Source of the DNA: Limnohabitans sp. Jir61
GTDB taxonomy: Bacteria; Pseudomonadota; Gammaproteobacteria; Burkholderiales; Burkholderiaceae_C
Reading direction: 5' to 3'
Assembly (NCBI RefSeq): GCF_003063545.1
Contig: NZ_NESD01000004.1
Location: 62,001 to 126,000 of the forward strand
Length of the DNA: 64,000 nt
The position numbers were made by a program, and so were the translations under genes. The notes beneath the pieces were generated by a model, which saw only the letters and a program-made list of their open reading frames with translations, had not been told where the DNA came from and searched no databases. Positions 28,535 to 37,074 of this stretch are shown here, piece after piece (position 1 is the stretch's first letter; the number at the start of each line of letters is the position of its first letter).

Positions 28535-29295
28535 TTAATTCCTTTTGATGCCGTGTTGTTCGCAGTGCTTGAAGCTGTGGTGGCAACCACCGCTGCACGC
28601 GGCACCGATTTTTTCCATGCAGGGGACATCAGCCGCATGCCTTGCACGCGCTTCACAGCAACCATGCCATACACCGCGCCCAAGATGGGCCACCAGCGTA
28701 CGCCCGCCTCGTCCATCCAATTCAATCGCTGCAACCAGCGCTCAGTTTTCACAGCCGGTCGATAGCAGCCAAAGCTGGTGGACTCCACCTCAAAACTCAG
28801 CAGCTGCAACCAGTCGCGCAAGCGACGTTGGCCAATGAAGTCGCCAACCTCGGAGAAGCCATGTTTGCAGCTCTTGCTAACCCCCCAAAGACTATTGGGG
28901 TTGAAGCCACAAATCACCACGCGCCCTTCAGGTACCAGCACCCGCTCGACTTCGCGCAATGTTGCATGCGGGTCGTAGCTCAGCTCTAACGTGTGAGGCA
29001 GCACCAGCAAATCCAAGCTGGCACTAGGAAATGGCAGTGCCTCGTAATTAGTTAGAAGCACCTCGCGACCCAACGGCCAGGGTTCGGGGTTTGCGTCACA
29101 GGCTAGCCAACGGTGCGGCATGCGGTTGGCTTGCAAGGCGTCGAGCGCGGAAAAGCCTAATTGCAAGGCATGAAACCCAAACACATCCGCCACCGCGCGG
29201 TCTAAATAGGTTTGCTCCCACGCGCACAAATACTGGCCTGCGGGTGATGCTAGCCAGTCAGGCAAACTATCGTTTTTTAAAGGTGTGAATGACAT
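28531..29295 (-). CDS. Class I SAM-dependent methyltransferase
   Basis: 254 residues from the ATG at 29295 (MSFTPLKND). The core has a SAM-binding region containing the [42 protein letters not shown] segment typical of UbiE/methyltransferase-11 proteins. The glycine-rich motif I is degenerate ([15 protein letters not shown]), so its activity or cofactor pocket may differ. The substrate is unknown. Its start codon overlaps the divergent gloB start by two bases (CATG). There is no clear Shine-Dalgarno; a TTG at 29328 is an alternative start. The pairing with rnhA and gloB is conserved in betaproteobacteria. Confidence 0.87.
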   Translation of the reverse strand: MSFTPLKNDSLPDWLASPAGQYLCAWEQTYLDRAVADVFGFHALQLGFSALDALQANRMPHRWLACDANPEPWPLGREVLLTNYEALPFPSASLDLLVLPHTLELSYDPHATLREVERVLVPEGRVVICGFNPNSLWGVSKSCKHGFSEVGDFIGQRRLRDWLQLLSFEVESTSFGCYRPAVKTERWLQRLNWMDEAGVRWWPILGAVYGMVAVKRVQGMRLMSPAWKKSVPRAAVVATTASSTANNTASKGIK

Positions 29296-30076
29296 GAAGC
29301 TGATTGCACTGCCCGCGTTCTCTGACAACTACTTATGGTTGTGGCAACAAGACCAAATGGCCGTGGTGGTCGACCCTGGTGACGCTGTGCCTGTGTTGCA
29401 AGCGCTGGCCGATCATGGTCTCACATTGGCCGCGATTCTAGTCACCCACCACCACGCCGACCATGTAGGCGGCGTGCGTGAATTGAACCTCGCCACAGGC
29501 GCCCAAGTCTATGGCCCTGCGCGCGAAGATATGCCTGCGCCCTTCACGCCCGTCATGCAAGGCGACTCACTCGAACTGCTAGGCCAAACCGTGCAAGTGC
29601 TAGACGTGCCCGGCCACACCGCTGGCCACGTGGCTTACTTTTTACCCAAGGCCACACCAAGCCCTGTGCTGTTTTGTGGTGACACCTTGTTTTCGGCTGG
29701 GTGCGGCCGTATTTTTGAAGGCACCCCCGCACAAATGCTGGCCTCATTAGACCTTTTAGCCTCACTTCCCGCCTCCACTCGGGTGTGCTGCGCCCACGAG
29801 TACACTCTGTCTAACTTGCGATTTGCGCTAGCCGTAGAACCCAGCAACACCGACTTGCAAACCTACGCAGCACACTGCCAACAACTCAGGGCTCAAGGTG
29901 TTCCCACCCTACCCGCCCAGTTGGCCACTGAATTGCATATCAACCCGTTTTTACGGGCTCGACACCCCCATGTGCGACACGCTGTTGCACAGCACGCTGG
30001 ACTCTCAGCGCTCGAACAAACCGACGACGTGGCTGTCTTTGCAGCCCTTCGTGAATGGAAGAACGATTTCAAATGA
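29294..30076 (+). CDS. gloB: Hydroxyacylglutathione hydrolase (glyoxalase II)
   Basis: 260 residues from the ATG at 29294, preceded by AAAGG ten bases upstream. The binuclear zinc motif THHHADHVGG is intact. VLDVPGHTAGHVAYF gives another His, CGDTLFSAGCGR the bridging Asp, and CAHEYTLSNLRFA the last His. It hydrolyses S-lactoylglutathione to lactate and glutathione in methylglyoxal detoxification. It overlaps mltD by ATGA at the 3' end. Confidence 0.96.
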   Translation: MKLIALPAFSDNYLWLWQQDQMAVVVDPGDAVPVLQALADHGLTLAAILVTHHHADHVGGVRELNLATGAQVYGPAREDMPAPFTPVMQGDSLELLGQTVQVLDVPGHTAGHVAYFLPKATPSPVLFCGDTLFSAGCGRIFEGTPAQMLASLDLLASLPASTRVCCAHEYTLSNLRFALAVEPSNTDLQTYAAHCQQLRAQGVPTLPAQLATELHINPFLRARHPHVRHAVAQHAGLSALEQTDDVAVFAALREWKNDFK

Positions 30077-31407
30077 GATTTCTACTCGCTGTTTTAAGCC
30101 TGAGCCTTGCCCTATTGACGGGCTGCGCCAACCTCACTGCACCAGGAACAACCACCGACATAGGTGGCCTGAGCCCCATCGCCAAAGGTAGCGTCAAGCG
30201 CGATGGCGTGGCACAGCTGAACTTGCCCAATGATCTGTGGGAGCGCATCCGCAAGGGATACCAAATGCCAGACTTGGAAGGTGACTTGGCCAATGATCGC
30301 ACCCAGTGGTACGCCAGCAAGCCCGACTATTTGCAGCGTATGACCGAACGCTCGAACAAATACCTGCATCACATCGTTGAAGAACTCGAAGCACGCAAGA
30401 TGCCCACCGAGTTAGCCTTACTCCCCTTTATTGAAAGCGCTTTCAATCCGCAAGCCGTGTCAGGCGCGCGTGCCAGCGGCATGTGGCAATTCATGCCTGC
30501 CACCGGCAAAAGTTTTGACCTCAAACAAAACGTGTTTCGCGACGACCGCCGCGATGTGCAAGCCTCGACCCGCGCCGCGCTCGACTACCTAGAACGTCTG
30601 CACAAAATGTTTGGCGACTGGCACTTGGCCTTGGCGGCCTACAACTGGGGCGAAGGCAATGTGCGCAAAGCCATCAACCGTAACCAGCGTGCTGGATTGC
30701 CCACTGGCTACACAGACCTGAACATGCCGATGGAAACACGCATGTACGTGCCCAAGTTGCAGGCCATGAAAAACATCGTGGGTAACCCACCTGCCTACGG
30801 CATTAGCCTGCCCAGCATTCCCAATCACCCCTATTTCCAAAGCGTGCCTTTGCCTCGCGACATGGACGTGAGCGTGGCCGCGAAGCTGGCTGAAATTCCG
30901 CTAGAAGACTTCAAAGCATTGAACCCTTCCGCTCACCGCCCTGTGTTGCTGGCTGCAGGCTCACCCAACATCTTGCTGCCTTGGGACAACGCCGAAGTGT
31001 TTCAACGCAACTACGAAGCCTCCACCTTGGGCCGCATGGCCACATGGACCGCTTGGGTCGCCCCGACCACCATGAAAGTGGCAGACGCTGCCAAGCGCGT
31101 GAACATGAGCGAGGCCGACTTCCGCGCCATCAACAACATTCCACCGCGCATGATCATCAAAGCGGGCTCTGCCCTGTTGGTGCCACGCGGTGCCAACATG
31201 CTGGGCGATGTGACAGCACAAGTGGCCGACAACGGTCACTTAGATTTATCCCCCGAAGCAGTGGCCAAACGCAAAGCGGCAGCCAAAGGTGGCAAGAACG
31301 CCAAAGGAACTAAGCTGGCGTCATCTAAAGACAGCAAAGGCGCTGGCAAAAAGCAAGCGTCTGCTAAAGGCGATAAAAAAGGCGACACCAAGGTCGCCAA
31401 AAAATAA
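30073..31407 (+). CDS. mltD: Membrane-bound lytic murein transglycosylase D
   Basis: 444 residues from the ATG at 30073 in overlap with gloB. It is a lipoprotein: MRFLLAVLSLSLALLTGC is a signal peptide ending in a lipobox Cys. The SLT domain holds the catalytic Glu121 in LLPFIESAFNP followed by GASGMWQFMP-type sequence (here ARASGMWQFMPATG), and AAYNWGEGNVRKA. LysM-like segments follow. The last 50 residues are a Lys/Ala/Gly-rich tail (KGGKNAKGTKLASSKDSKGA) that is probably disordered and may bind anionic polymers. It cleaves peptidoglycan glycan strands at the outer membrane inner leaflet. Confidence 0.93.
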   Translation: MRFLLAVLSLSLALLTGCANLTAPGTTTDIGGLSPIAKGSVKRDGVAQLNLPNDLWERIRKGYQMPDLEGDLANDRTQWYASKPDYLQRMTERSNKYLHHIVEELEARKMPTELALLPFIESAFNPQAVSGARASGMWQFMPATGKSFDLKQNVFRDDRRDVQASTRAALDYLERLHKMFGDWHLALAAYNWGEGNVRKAINRNQRAGLPTGYTDLNMPMETRMYVPKLQAMKNIVGNPPAYGISLPSIPNHPYFQSVPLPRDMDVSVAAKLAEIPLEDFKALNPSAHRPVLLAAGSPNILLPWDNAEVFQRNYEASTLGRMATWTAWVAPTTMKVADAAKRVNMSEADFRAINNIPPRMIIKAGSALLVPRGANMLGDVTAQVADNGHLDLSPEAVAKRKAAAKGGKNAKGTKLASSKDSKGAGKKQASAKGDKKGDTKVAKK

Positions 31408-31413
31408 ATTGCT

Positions 31414-32010
31414 TTAAGCGTCTCGCCTATCCACCAACGCGTGGGCAATGGTGCCCAAGTCCACATATTCCAGCTCGCTGCCCACGGGCACGCCCCGGGC
31501 TAGGCGTGTGACTTGCACACCACGCTTCTTGAGGGCTTCGCCCAGCACATGAGCTGTGGCTTCTCCCTCTGCGGTGAAGTTAGTAGCCAAGATGACCTCT
31601 TTCACCACACCATCGCTGGCGCGCTCGATGAGTTTTTGCAAGCCAATGTCTTTGGGGCCAAAACCATCCAAAGGGCTGATGCGCCCCATCAGCACAAAGT
31701 ACTGGCCCTTGTAAGCGGCTGTGCGCTCGACTGCCGATTGGTCAGCAGGTGTTTCGACCACGCACAAACGGGTGGTATCTCGCCCCTCATCCAAGCAGGT
31801 GTCACACACGGGCTGGGTGGTGAAGGTGTGGCAGCGTTCGCAGTGCTGCACTTGGGCTGCAGCTTGGTGCAGGGCCTGAGAAATCATCTCAGCCCCTTCG
31901 CGGTCATGTTGCAGCAGGTGGTACGCCATGCGCGAGGCCGATTTCACCCCCACGCCGGGCAAACGGCGCAGGGCCTGAATCAGGCCTTCCAGCACGGACG
32001 TGTCGCTCAT
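31414..32010 (-). CDS. recR: Recombination mediator protein RecR
   Basis: 198 residues, the family length. An N-terminal helix-hairpin-helix ([20 protein letters not shown]) is followed by a Cys4 zinc motif ([16 protein letters not shown]) and a Toprim domain ([15 protein letters not shown]). It works with RecO, and RecF where present, to load RecA on gapped DNA. It sits downstream of ybaB and dnaX, the common dnaX-ybaB-recR order. Convergent with mltD, six bases apart, with no terminator visible. Confidence 0.97.
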   Translation of the reverse strand: MSDTSVLEGLIQALRRLPGVGVKSASRMAYHLLQHDREGAEMISQALHQAAAQVQHCERCHTFTTQPVCDTCLDEGRDTTRLCVVETPADQSAVERTAAYKGQYFVLMGRISPLDGFGPKDIGLQKLIERASDGVVKEVILATNFTAEGEATAHVLGEALKKRGVQVTRLARGVPVGSELEYVDLGTIAHALVDRRDA

Positions 32011-32334
32011 TTAGAACGGCAGTTTCAGGCCAGGCGGCAAACCAGCAGTGAGCTTGCTCATCTTGGCTTCGCTCGTTTCAGCGGCTTTACGCACGGCGTC
32101 GTTGAAGGCGGCAGCCACCAAGTCTTCGAGCATGTCTTTGTCATCGGCCAACAGGCTTGGGTCGATGGTGATGCGTTTGACGTCGTGCTTGCAAGTCATC
32201 AACACTTTGACCAAGCCAGAGCCTGATTCGCCTGTCACTTCAACGAACGCCAATTCGTCTTGTGCCTTTTTCAGGTTTTCTTGCATGGCTTGGGCTTGCT
32301 TCATGAGGCCCGAGAGTTGTCCTTTGTTGAACAT
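32011..32334 (-). CDS. YbaB/EbfC family nucleoid-associated protein
   Basis: 107 residues. The start [25 protein letters not shown] and the later [38 protein letters not shown] region are diagnostic. The protein forms a tweezer-like dimer that binds DNA. It lies between dnaX and recR with one base to recR, so the three genes are one operon. Confidence 0.95.
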   Translation of the reverse strand: MFNKGQLSGLMKQAQAMQENLKKAQDELAFVEVTGESGSGLVKVLMTCKHDVKRITIDPSLLADDKDMLEDLVAAAFNDAVRKAAETSEAKMSKLTAGLPPGLKLPF

Positions 32335-32375
32335 GGTGTTTCCCTTTTACAAACTAAAAAATAAAGCGGTTGGAC

Positions 32376-34328
32376 TTAAAGTGGCTTGATGCTGCCCGGC
32401 ACGATCTTGGCACCGTAGTCACGCATCAAACTTTGAACATAAGAGTCGTTGAGGATGATGACCTCGGCCCCTGCTTGACGCTGCGCGGCAGCGGCTGCGT
32501 TGCGTTTGGCGGGGCTATCTTGCACGCGGCCCACTTCCACCGTCAGGCGCACGGGATAGCCCGCAGTTTCGAGCGCTTTTTGCAAACGCTCGCGGCTGGT
32601 GGTGCTATTGAGCGACTCGCGCTCGACGCGCAACATCCATGTGTCGGTGTCACGTGCCACCAGTTGCGACTGCAAGCCCAGCTCGCGCACCAATGCGTTG
32701 ATGGTTTCGGCAGCCGACATTTCCATAACCAGCTTGTGCCAAAACTCACCTTCGGGCGTGGCCACGATTTGCGGCACTTCGGTGGTGGGCATTTGTGGCT
32801 CAAGCACGGCGCTAGGTTCGGCTTGTTGGCGCACGGGCATGGCCACCACAGCGGCGTCTGAGTCGTGGTCGTAACTCGGACTGTCGCTGCCATCGGGGTC
32901 GAAGCTGGGGTCGTCTTCCCACGGGGCCACTTCACGCGGCTGCATGTCGCGCACGGGCAAGGCTTGCACGGGGGCTGCGGGTTGGGGCTCGGGTTGGCGT
33001 TGTGCAACGACTGGCGGTGCTTGCACTGCAGCCGGTTGTACAGGCGTAGCTCTGGGAGTTGGCGTTGTCGCAATGTGAGGCTGTGCGACTTGAACTGGCG
33101 CAGCAGACACTTGACTCACCGGCTGCGCAACAGGCTGGGCCGCAGCTGATACAGGCGCCGAAGTGGCGCGTTGCGGATTAATTAGAGTTTTTTTTTCAGC
33201 CGAGGCCGAAGCAGAGTTTGCAGCTTGGGGTTTGAACGCCAACAATCGCAACAGCACCATCGTCAGTGCTGCGTATTCATCTGGGGCCAACCCAAGCTCT
33301 TGGCGGCCATGCAAACTCAAGCTGTAGAGCAGCTGGGTTTCATCAGGGGGCATCACGCCAGCCAAGCGCGCCATCTCGGCGGCTTCGGGGTCTGAGGCAT
33401 CAGCCTCAGCCATGTCGGGCACAGCCTGCAACACGGCCATGCGCTGCAACACCATCGACATGTCTTCTAGCGTGGCCGCAGCGCTCAGGCCATTGAGGCG
33501 CAAAGCTTCTGAGGTTTCCACCACCGATTTACCGTCATCATGCGCCAAAGCTTCGATCAAGCGGAACACATGCGAGCGGTCGGCACTGCCCAACATTTGG
33601 CGCACAGCGGCTTCTTGTAATTGGCCACCGCCGTAGGCAATGGCTTGGTCGGTCAGGCTCAGCGCATCACGCATCGAGCCACGCGCGGCACGGGCCAACA
33701 GGCGCAAGGCTTGGGGCTCAGACTCAATGTTTTCTTGGCCCAACACATGGCCCAAGTGCTCCAGCACCGTCTCGGGGGCCATGGGGCGCAGGTTGAACTG
33801 CAAGCAGCGCGACAACACAGTAACCGGCACTTTTTGCGGGTCGGTCGTGGCGAGCACAAATTTCAAATATTCAGGCGGTTCTTCGAGCGTCTTCAACATC
33901 GCGTTGAACGCGGTGTTGGTGAGCATGTGCACCTCGTCAATCATGAAGACTTTGAAGCGGCCTTGCACAGGCTTGTAAACGGCCTGCTCCAGCAGGCTCT
34001 GCACTTCGTCTACGCCGCGGTTAGACGCCGCGTCCAATTCGGTGTAATCGACAAAGCGGCCCGCATCAATATCAGTACACGCTTGGCACACGCCGCAGGG
34101 GTTGGCGGTGATGCCGCCTGTGCCATCCAGACCTTGGCAATTGAGCGATTTGGCCAATACGCGTGACACGGTGGTCTTGCCCACCCCGCGTGTGCCGGTA
34201 AACAAATAAGCATGGTGCAAACGTTGAGTCGTCAGCGCGTTCGTCAGCGCCTGCACGACGTGCTCTTGCCCCACCATCTCCGTGAAGGTTCTGGGACGAT
34301 ATTTGCGAGCGAGCACGAGGTACGACAT
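32376..34328 (-). CDS. dnaX: DNA polymerase III subunit tau (and probably gamma)
   Basis: 650 residues in the zero frame (tau). AAA+ domain I contains the Walker A loop GTRGVGKTTVSRVLA, a zinc-binding Cys cluster (CQGLDG...CGVCQAC) and the Walker B MIDEVHML. Domain III of the clamp loader ends near residue 370. Residues 378-380 are encoded by a run of nine A, after which the sequence becomes a Pro/Ala/Gln-rich linker and then the C-terminal tau domain (about 520-640) that contacts DnaB and the polymerase. The run probably allows a short gamma form. First gene of the dnaX-ybaB-recR operon. Confidence 0.96.
   Translation of the reverse strand: MSYLVLARKYRPRTFTEMVGQEHVVQALTNALTTQRLHHAYLFTGTRGVGKTTVSRVLAKSLNCQGLDGTGGITANPCGVCQACTDIDAGRFVDYTELDAASNRGVDEVQSLLEQAVYKPVQGRFKVFMIDEVHMLTNTAFNAMLKTLEEPPEYLKFVLATTDPQKVPVTVLSRCLQFNLRPMAPETVLEHLGHVLGQENIESEPQALRLLARAARGSMRDALSLTDQAIAYGGGQLQEAAVRQMLGSADRSHVFRLIEALAHDDGKSVVETSEALRLNGLSAAATLEDMSMVLQRMAVLQAVPDMAEADASDPEAAEMARLAGVMPPDETQLLYSLSLHGRQELGLAPDEYAALTMVLLRLLAFKPQAANSASASAEKKTLINPQRATSAPVSAAAQPVAQPVSQVSAAPVQVAQPHIATTPTPRATPVQPAAVQAPPVVAQRQPEPQPAAPVQALPVRDMQPREVAPWEDDPSFDPDGSDSPSYDHDSDAAVVAMPVRQQAEPSAVLEPQMPTTEVPQIVATPEGEFWHKLVMEMSAAETINALVRELGLQSQLVARDTDTWMLRVERESLNSTTSRERLQKALETAGYPVRLTVEVGRVQDSPAKRNAAAAAQRQAGAEVIILNDSYVQSLMRDYGAKIVPGSIKPL
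33178..33197 (-). other. Slippage site in dnaX (A9) with stop codons in both other frames
   Basis: On the minus strand G-A9-CTCTAATTAATCC. Zero frame reads GAA AAA AAA ACT (Glu378-Lys-Lys-Thr). A -1 shift, or one extra A in the mRNA, gives AAC TCT AAT TAA and stops after 383 residues. Loss of one A gives CTC TAA and stops after 381. Either would release a product containing the complete clamp-loader core. Confidence 0.7.
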
Positions 34329-34350
34329 AAGCCAAGCATTCTATGTGACC

Positions 34351-34356
34351 TACAAT
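34351..34356 (+). promoter_or_regulatory. -10 element of ffs
   Basis: TACAAT, seven bases before the expected 5' end of the 4.5S RNA at about 34364. No convincing -35 hexamer is visible 16-18 bases upstream. Confidence 0.45.
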
Positions 34357-34363
34357 AGTCCTC

Positions 34364-34457
34364 GACGGGCCTCCTCACATGGTGAAGCGGCCAACCGGGT
34401 CAGGTGGGGAACCAAGCAGCCCTAACTGTGGAGCCAGTGCTGAGGGTCGGGCCCGTC
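34364..34457 (+). ncRNA. ffs: Signal recognition particle RNA (4.5S)
   Basis: About 94 bases. The closing stem GACGGGC pairs with GCCCGTC. The apical part has the conserved GGTCAGG...AAGCAGCC symmetric loop around a TGG-GGAA-CCA tetraloop hairpin, which is the Ffh-binding site. The size fits the small bacterial type of SRP RNA. It diverges from dnaX, the usual place in betaproteobacteria. It pairs with Ffh to target membrane proteins. Confidence 0.93.
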
Positions 34458-34569
34458 ACCTTATTCGCCAACTTCGAACATGCAAGATGGCATTGAATTC
34501 GCAAAAAAAATAAACCTGATGAATTAGTTTCTAGTCAACGTGCACGTCTCACACTTGAAAGGATACATC

Positions 34570-34959
34570 GTGAAAAAAATTACAACTTTCATCTTTGCAG
34601 TAGTGACTTGTAGCGGTGTATTCGCGGACCTATACAAAGCCGAATTCGTGGCGCCTGGAAGCTTCGGTGGCCCAAATACAAATTTCAGTTTTGTCGTTGA
34701 CCTTAACTTCACAGATAGCGGATCTATTTCTGGTGAAATTAAGAATTTCTACGGAGCAAAACATTGCCCATGGAACGGCGTTCAATTGAGTGGCTCCAAT
34801 TTGGCGAATGGAAACTTTCGTTGGTCAAGTGATGAAAATATCAACAAAGGCTGCGGCAAGTTGGTTTTTGTTGGAAAGAAAGAGGGAGCCAAGCTGGTTG
34901 GCTACCTACCTAGATTCCAAGGCATCAAGGTTGACCTTGAGCTAGAGCCAACGAATTGA
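34570..34959 (+). CDS. Small secreted protein of unknown function
   Basis: 129 residues from a GTG at 34570, preceded by AAAGGA six bases upstream; a start at 34540 would lack a ribosome site. The N-terminus (VKKITTFIFAVVTCSGVFA) is a signal peptide with cleavage expected before DLYK. The mature 110 residues look beta-rich, with two Cys (in KHCPW and KGCGK) that could form a disulfide. I do not recognise the family. It sits alone between ffs and a small membrane protein gene, in DNA that is visibly more AT-rich than the dnaX side. Confidence 0.75.
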   Translation: MKKITTFIFAVVTCSGVFADLYKAEFVAPGSFGGPNTNFSFVVDLNFTDSGSISGEIKNFYGAKHCPWNGVQLSGSNLANGNFRWSSDENINKGCGKLVFVGKKEGAKLVGYLPRFQGIKVDLELEPTN

Positions 34960-35134
34960 TCACCTTGACTCCACCTCGTTGAATTAATCTGAATGTGTAG
35001 TCTGGGGACGTAAATTTTTTAATTCAATCACGCTTGGCGTGTAGATCTTCAGCAAATCTATCAAAACCCTCGAAAACCCTAGCTTTACAAACCAGTTAAT
35101 ACCCCTAAACTGAAAATAAATAAAGGGGACGGCT

Positions 35135-35380
35135 ATGAAGTTTCATCGATTTTTCTTGATCGTTTGGCCATCTGCTCTTGGTGCTGCCTTGATGGAGATG
35201 TTGGTTTTCTCGGTAATTGACCCAACGGAAATACCAAGTATTGCCCATGCCATGGGGGTGGTTTCCACACAAGGCGTGTACAGCTTGGCTTTTTTTATTT
35301 TCTGGGCGGCTATCAGCTTTGCTTGCACGCTGACGCTGTTCCTCGCCCAACCCGTTACCAATAAGTACGCGCCAATCTAA
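35135..35380 (+). CDS. Small membrane protein, two helices
   Basis: 81 residues with AGGGG seven bases before the ATG. Two hydrophobic segments (FFLIVWPSALGAALMEMLVF and SLAFFIFWAAISFACTLTLF) flank a polar loop. The family is not recognised. The 175 bases upstream hold no other gene or obvious RNA. It is convergent with ctaB, with one base between the two stop codons, so the genes may share 3' end signals. Confidence 0.75.
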   Translation: MKFHRFFLIVWPSALGAALMEMLVFSVIDPTEIPSIAHAMGVVSTQGVYSLAFFIFWAAISFACTLTLFLAQPVTNKYAPI

Positions 35381-35381
35381 T

Positions 35382-36266
35382 TCAAAACAGATAGTGGTCT
35401 ACTAAAAGGGCTGCAAAAAGCGCGGATAAATGAATCAAAGAAAAACGGAATGTTTTTCGAGCCAGCTCATCTGAATAATTCCGCAAAAGTGCAATGGCGT
35501 AGCCAATAAATCCAGCGCTCAAGACCAAGGCGACAACCAGATACAACCACGAACTCATGCCAATCACAAATGGCATCAAACAAGCCGCCATCAACAGGAT
35601 TGTGTACAACAGAATTTGCACCCTAGTGAATTGGTTGCCATGCGTAACAGGCAACATAGGTAAACCGGACTTGCGATAGTCCTCTACGCGGTATAGCGCC
35701 AATGCCCAAAAATGTGGAGGTGTCCACAGAAAAATAATCAAAAACAAAATCAAAGCCGGCGAACCCACATCGCCGGTGATAGCAGCCCAACCCAACAGAG
35801 GCGGCATGGCGCCAGAGGCACCACCGATCACAATATTTTGAGGCGTTAAAGGTTTGAGAATGAGGGTGTAAACAACGGCATAGCCGATGAAAGTGGCAAA
35901 GGTCAGCCACATGGTCAAAGGATTAACAAACACGTAAAGAATCAGTGATCCAAGTGAGCACAAAACAGCAGAAAAACATAAGGCTTGGGCATCTGATAGC
36001 TCTCCCCTTGCGGTAGGCCGCCATGCCGTGCGACGCATTTTGGCATCGAGCGTTTTTTCAACCAAGCAATTGAAAGCAGCAGCAGCCCCTGCAACCAACC
36101 AAATTCCGAGGCAAGCCAACAAGATATGAATCCAAGCATCTTGGGAAGGCCAACCGGGTATGGCGAGCACCATGCCAATGAGTGCGCAAAACACGATTAG
36201 TTGGATCACACGCGGCTTGGTGAGCGCGTTGTATTGATGAATGACGTTGGCGTAGTGAATAGACAT
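35382..36266 (-). CDS. ctaB: Protoheme IX farnesyltransferase (heme O synthase)
   Basis: 294 residues with about nine helices. The first loop has the UbiA-family start [17 protein letters not shown]. The prenyl-diphosphate binding Asp-rich motif appears as [19 protein letters not shown], and a second motif as [15 protein letters not shown]. It farnesylates heme B to heme O, which CtaA converts to heme A for the aa3 oxidase. In many relatives ctaB follows ctaA, but here it lies at the opposite end of the oxidase cluster and diverges from it. Confidence 0.95.
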   Translation of the reverse strand: MSIHYANVIHQYNALTKPRVIQLIVFCALIGMVLAIPGWPSQDAWIHILLACLGIWLVAGAAAAFNCLVEKTLDAKMRRTAWRPTARGELSDAQALCFSAVLCSLGSLILYVFVNPLTMWLTFATFIGYAVVYTLILKPLTPQNIVIGGASGAMPPLLGWAAITGDVGSPALILFLIIFLWTPPHFWALALYRVEDYRKSGLPMLPVTHGNQFTRVQILLYTILLMAACLMPFVIGMSSWLYLVVALVLSAGFIGYAIALLRNYSDELARKTFRFSLIHLSALFAALLVDHYLF

Positions 36267-36309
36267 GTAGCGATGATCTCAAAATCAATTGACGGGTTTA
36301 CCCTTACCT

Positions 36310-36323
36310 TTGATGTAGATCAA
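36310..36323. promoter_or_regulatory. Candidate FNR/ANR binding site
   Basis: TTGAT-GTAG-ATCAA matches the FNR consensus (TTGAT-N4-ATCAA) at every position. It lies between ctaB and the cytochrome c gene. TATATT at 36344-36349 would place a start near 36356 and the site at about -40, an activating position. TATAGT at 36331 would place it near -27, a repressing position. Confidence 0.6.
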
Positions 36324-36369
36324 TGTGCCTTATAGTATTTCCGTATATTAAAAACTCCTTCACCAAAAA

Positions 36370-37035
36370 ATGCAAAGTTCTAAACTGGGATTTTTAACAG
36401 CAACATTTTCTTTGTTGCTGATGTCACTTAACCCTGCACATGCCGATGACTTAGTTGGCAATGCCGCCAACGGCGAAAACAAAATCGCTATGTGTATTGG
36501 CTGTCATGGCATTGTTGGATATCAATCCAGCTTCCCTGAGGTTTATAAAGTCCCCATGATTTCGCGACAAGGCAGCCGCTACATCGTCAATGCCCTCAAT
36601 GCCTACAAAAGTGGTGAGCGCAAGCATCCAACGATGCGAAGCGTAGCCAAAGGTCTTACCGATCAAGACATGGCAGACATTGCTGCATATTATGAGTCGC
36701 ACGGTTCGGCTACAACCGTTCCTGATCAACCTGGTGCACCATCCGCACAAGTCAACGAATTGCTGACCAAAGGTGCCTGTAACTCCTGCCACGGTGCGAA
36801 CTTCAGCAAACCCTTAGACCCAAGCTTTCCAAAGATTGCTGGACAACACCGCGATTATTTGTTCGTTGCCCTCAAGTCGTATAAATCGGAAGGCAACTCC
36901 ACATGGGGTAGAGGCAATGCCATCATGGGCGGTGTCGCCAAGCAGTTCACGAATGCTGAGCTCAGAGAATTAGCCAACTACATTGGCAAGCAACCCGGCG
37001 AATTGCAGGTCGTACCTCAAGCCAAGTTCCGCTGA
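36370..37035 (+). CDS. Diheme cytochrome c4-type protein
   Basis: 221 residues with a signal peptide (about 1-25, ending near AHA). Two heme c attachment motifs are present, CIGCH and CNSCH, each with a later Met as probable axial ligand, in two similar halves. This is the layout of cytochrome c4, a periplasmic electron carrier to oxidases. It leads the oxidase operon, 39 bases before coxB. This fits a role in feeding the aa3 oxidase. No clear ribosome site precedes the ATG. Confidence 0.93.
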   Translation: MQSSKLGFLTATFSLLLMSLNPAHADDLVGNAANGENKIAMCIGCHGIVGYQSSFPEVYKVPMISRQGSRYIVNALNAYKSGERKHPTMRSVAKGLTDQDMADIAAYYESHGSATTVPDQPGAPSAQVNELLTKGACNSCHGANFSKPLDPSFPKIAGQHRDYLFVALKSYKSEGNSTWGRGNAIMGGVAKQFTNAELRELANYIGKQPGELQVVPQAKFR

Positions 37036-37074
37036 TCCGCTTGAATTCCTCATCAATTACACCTAGATAACAAA

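Noticed and set aside
31513..32226. 237-codon plus-strand open frame across recR and ybaB
   Set aside because: Antisense to two conserved genes, with compositional bias expected from the opposite strand.
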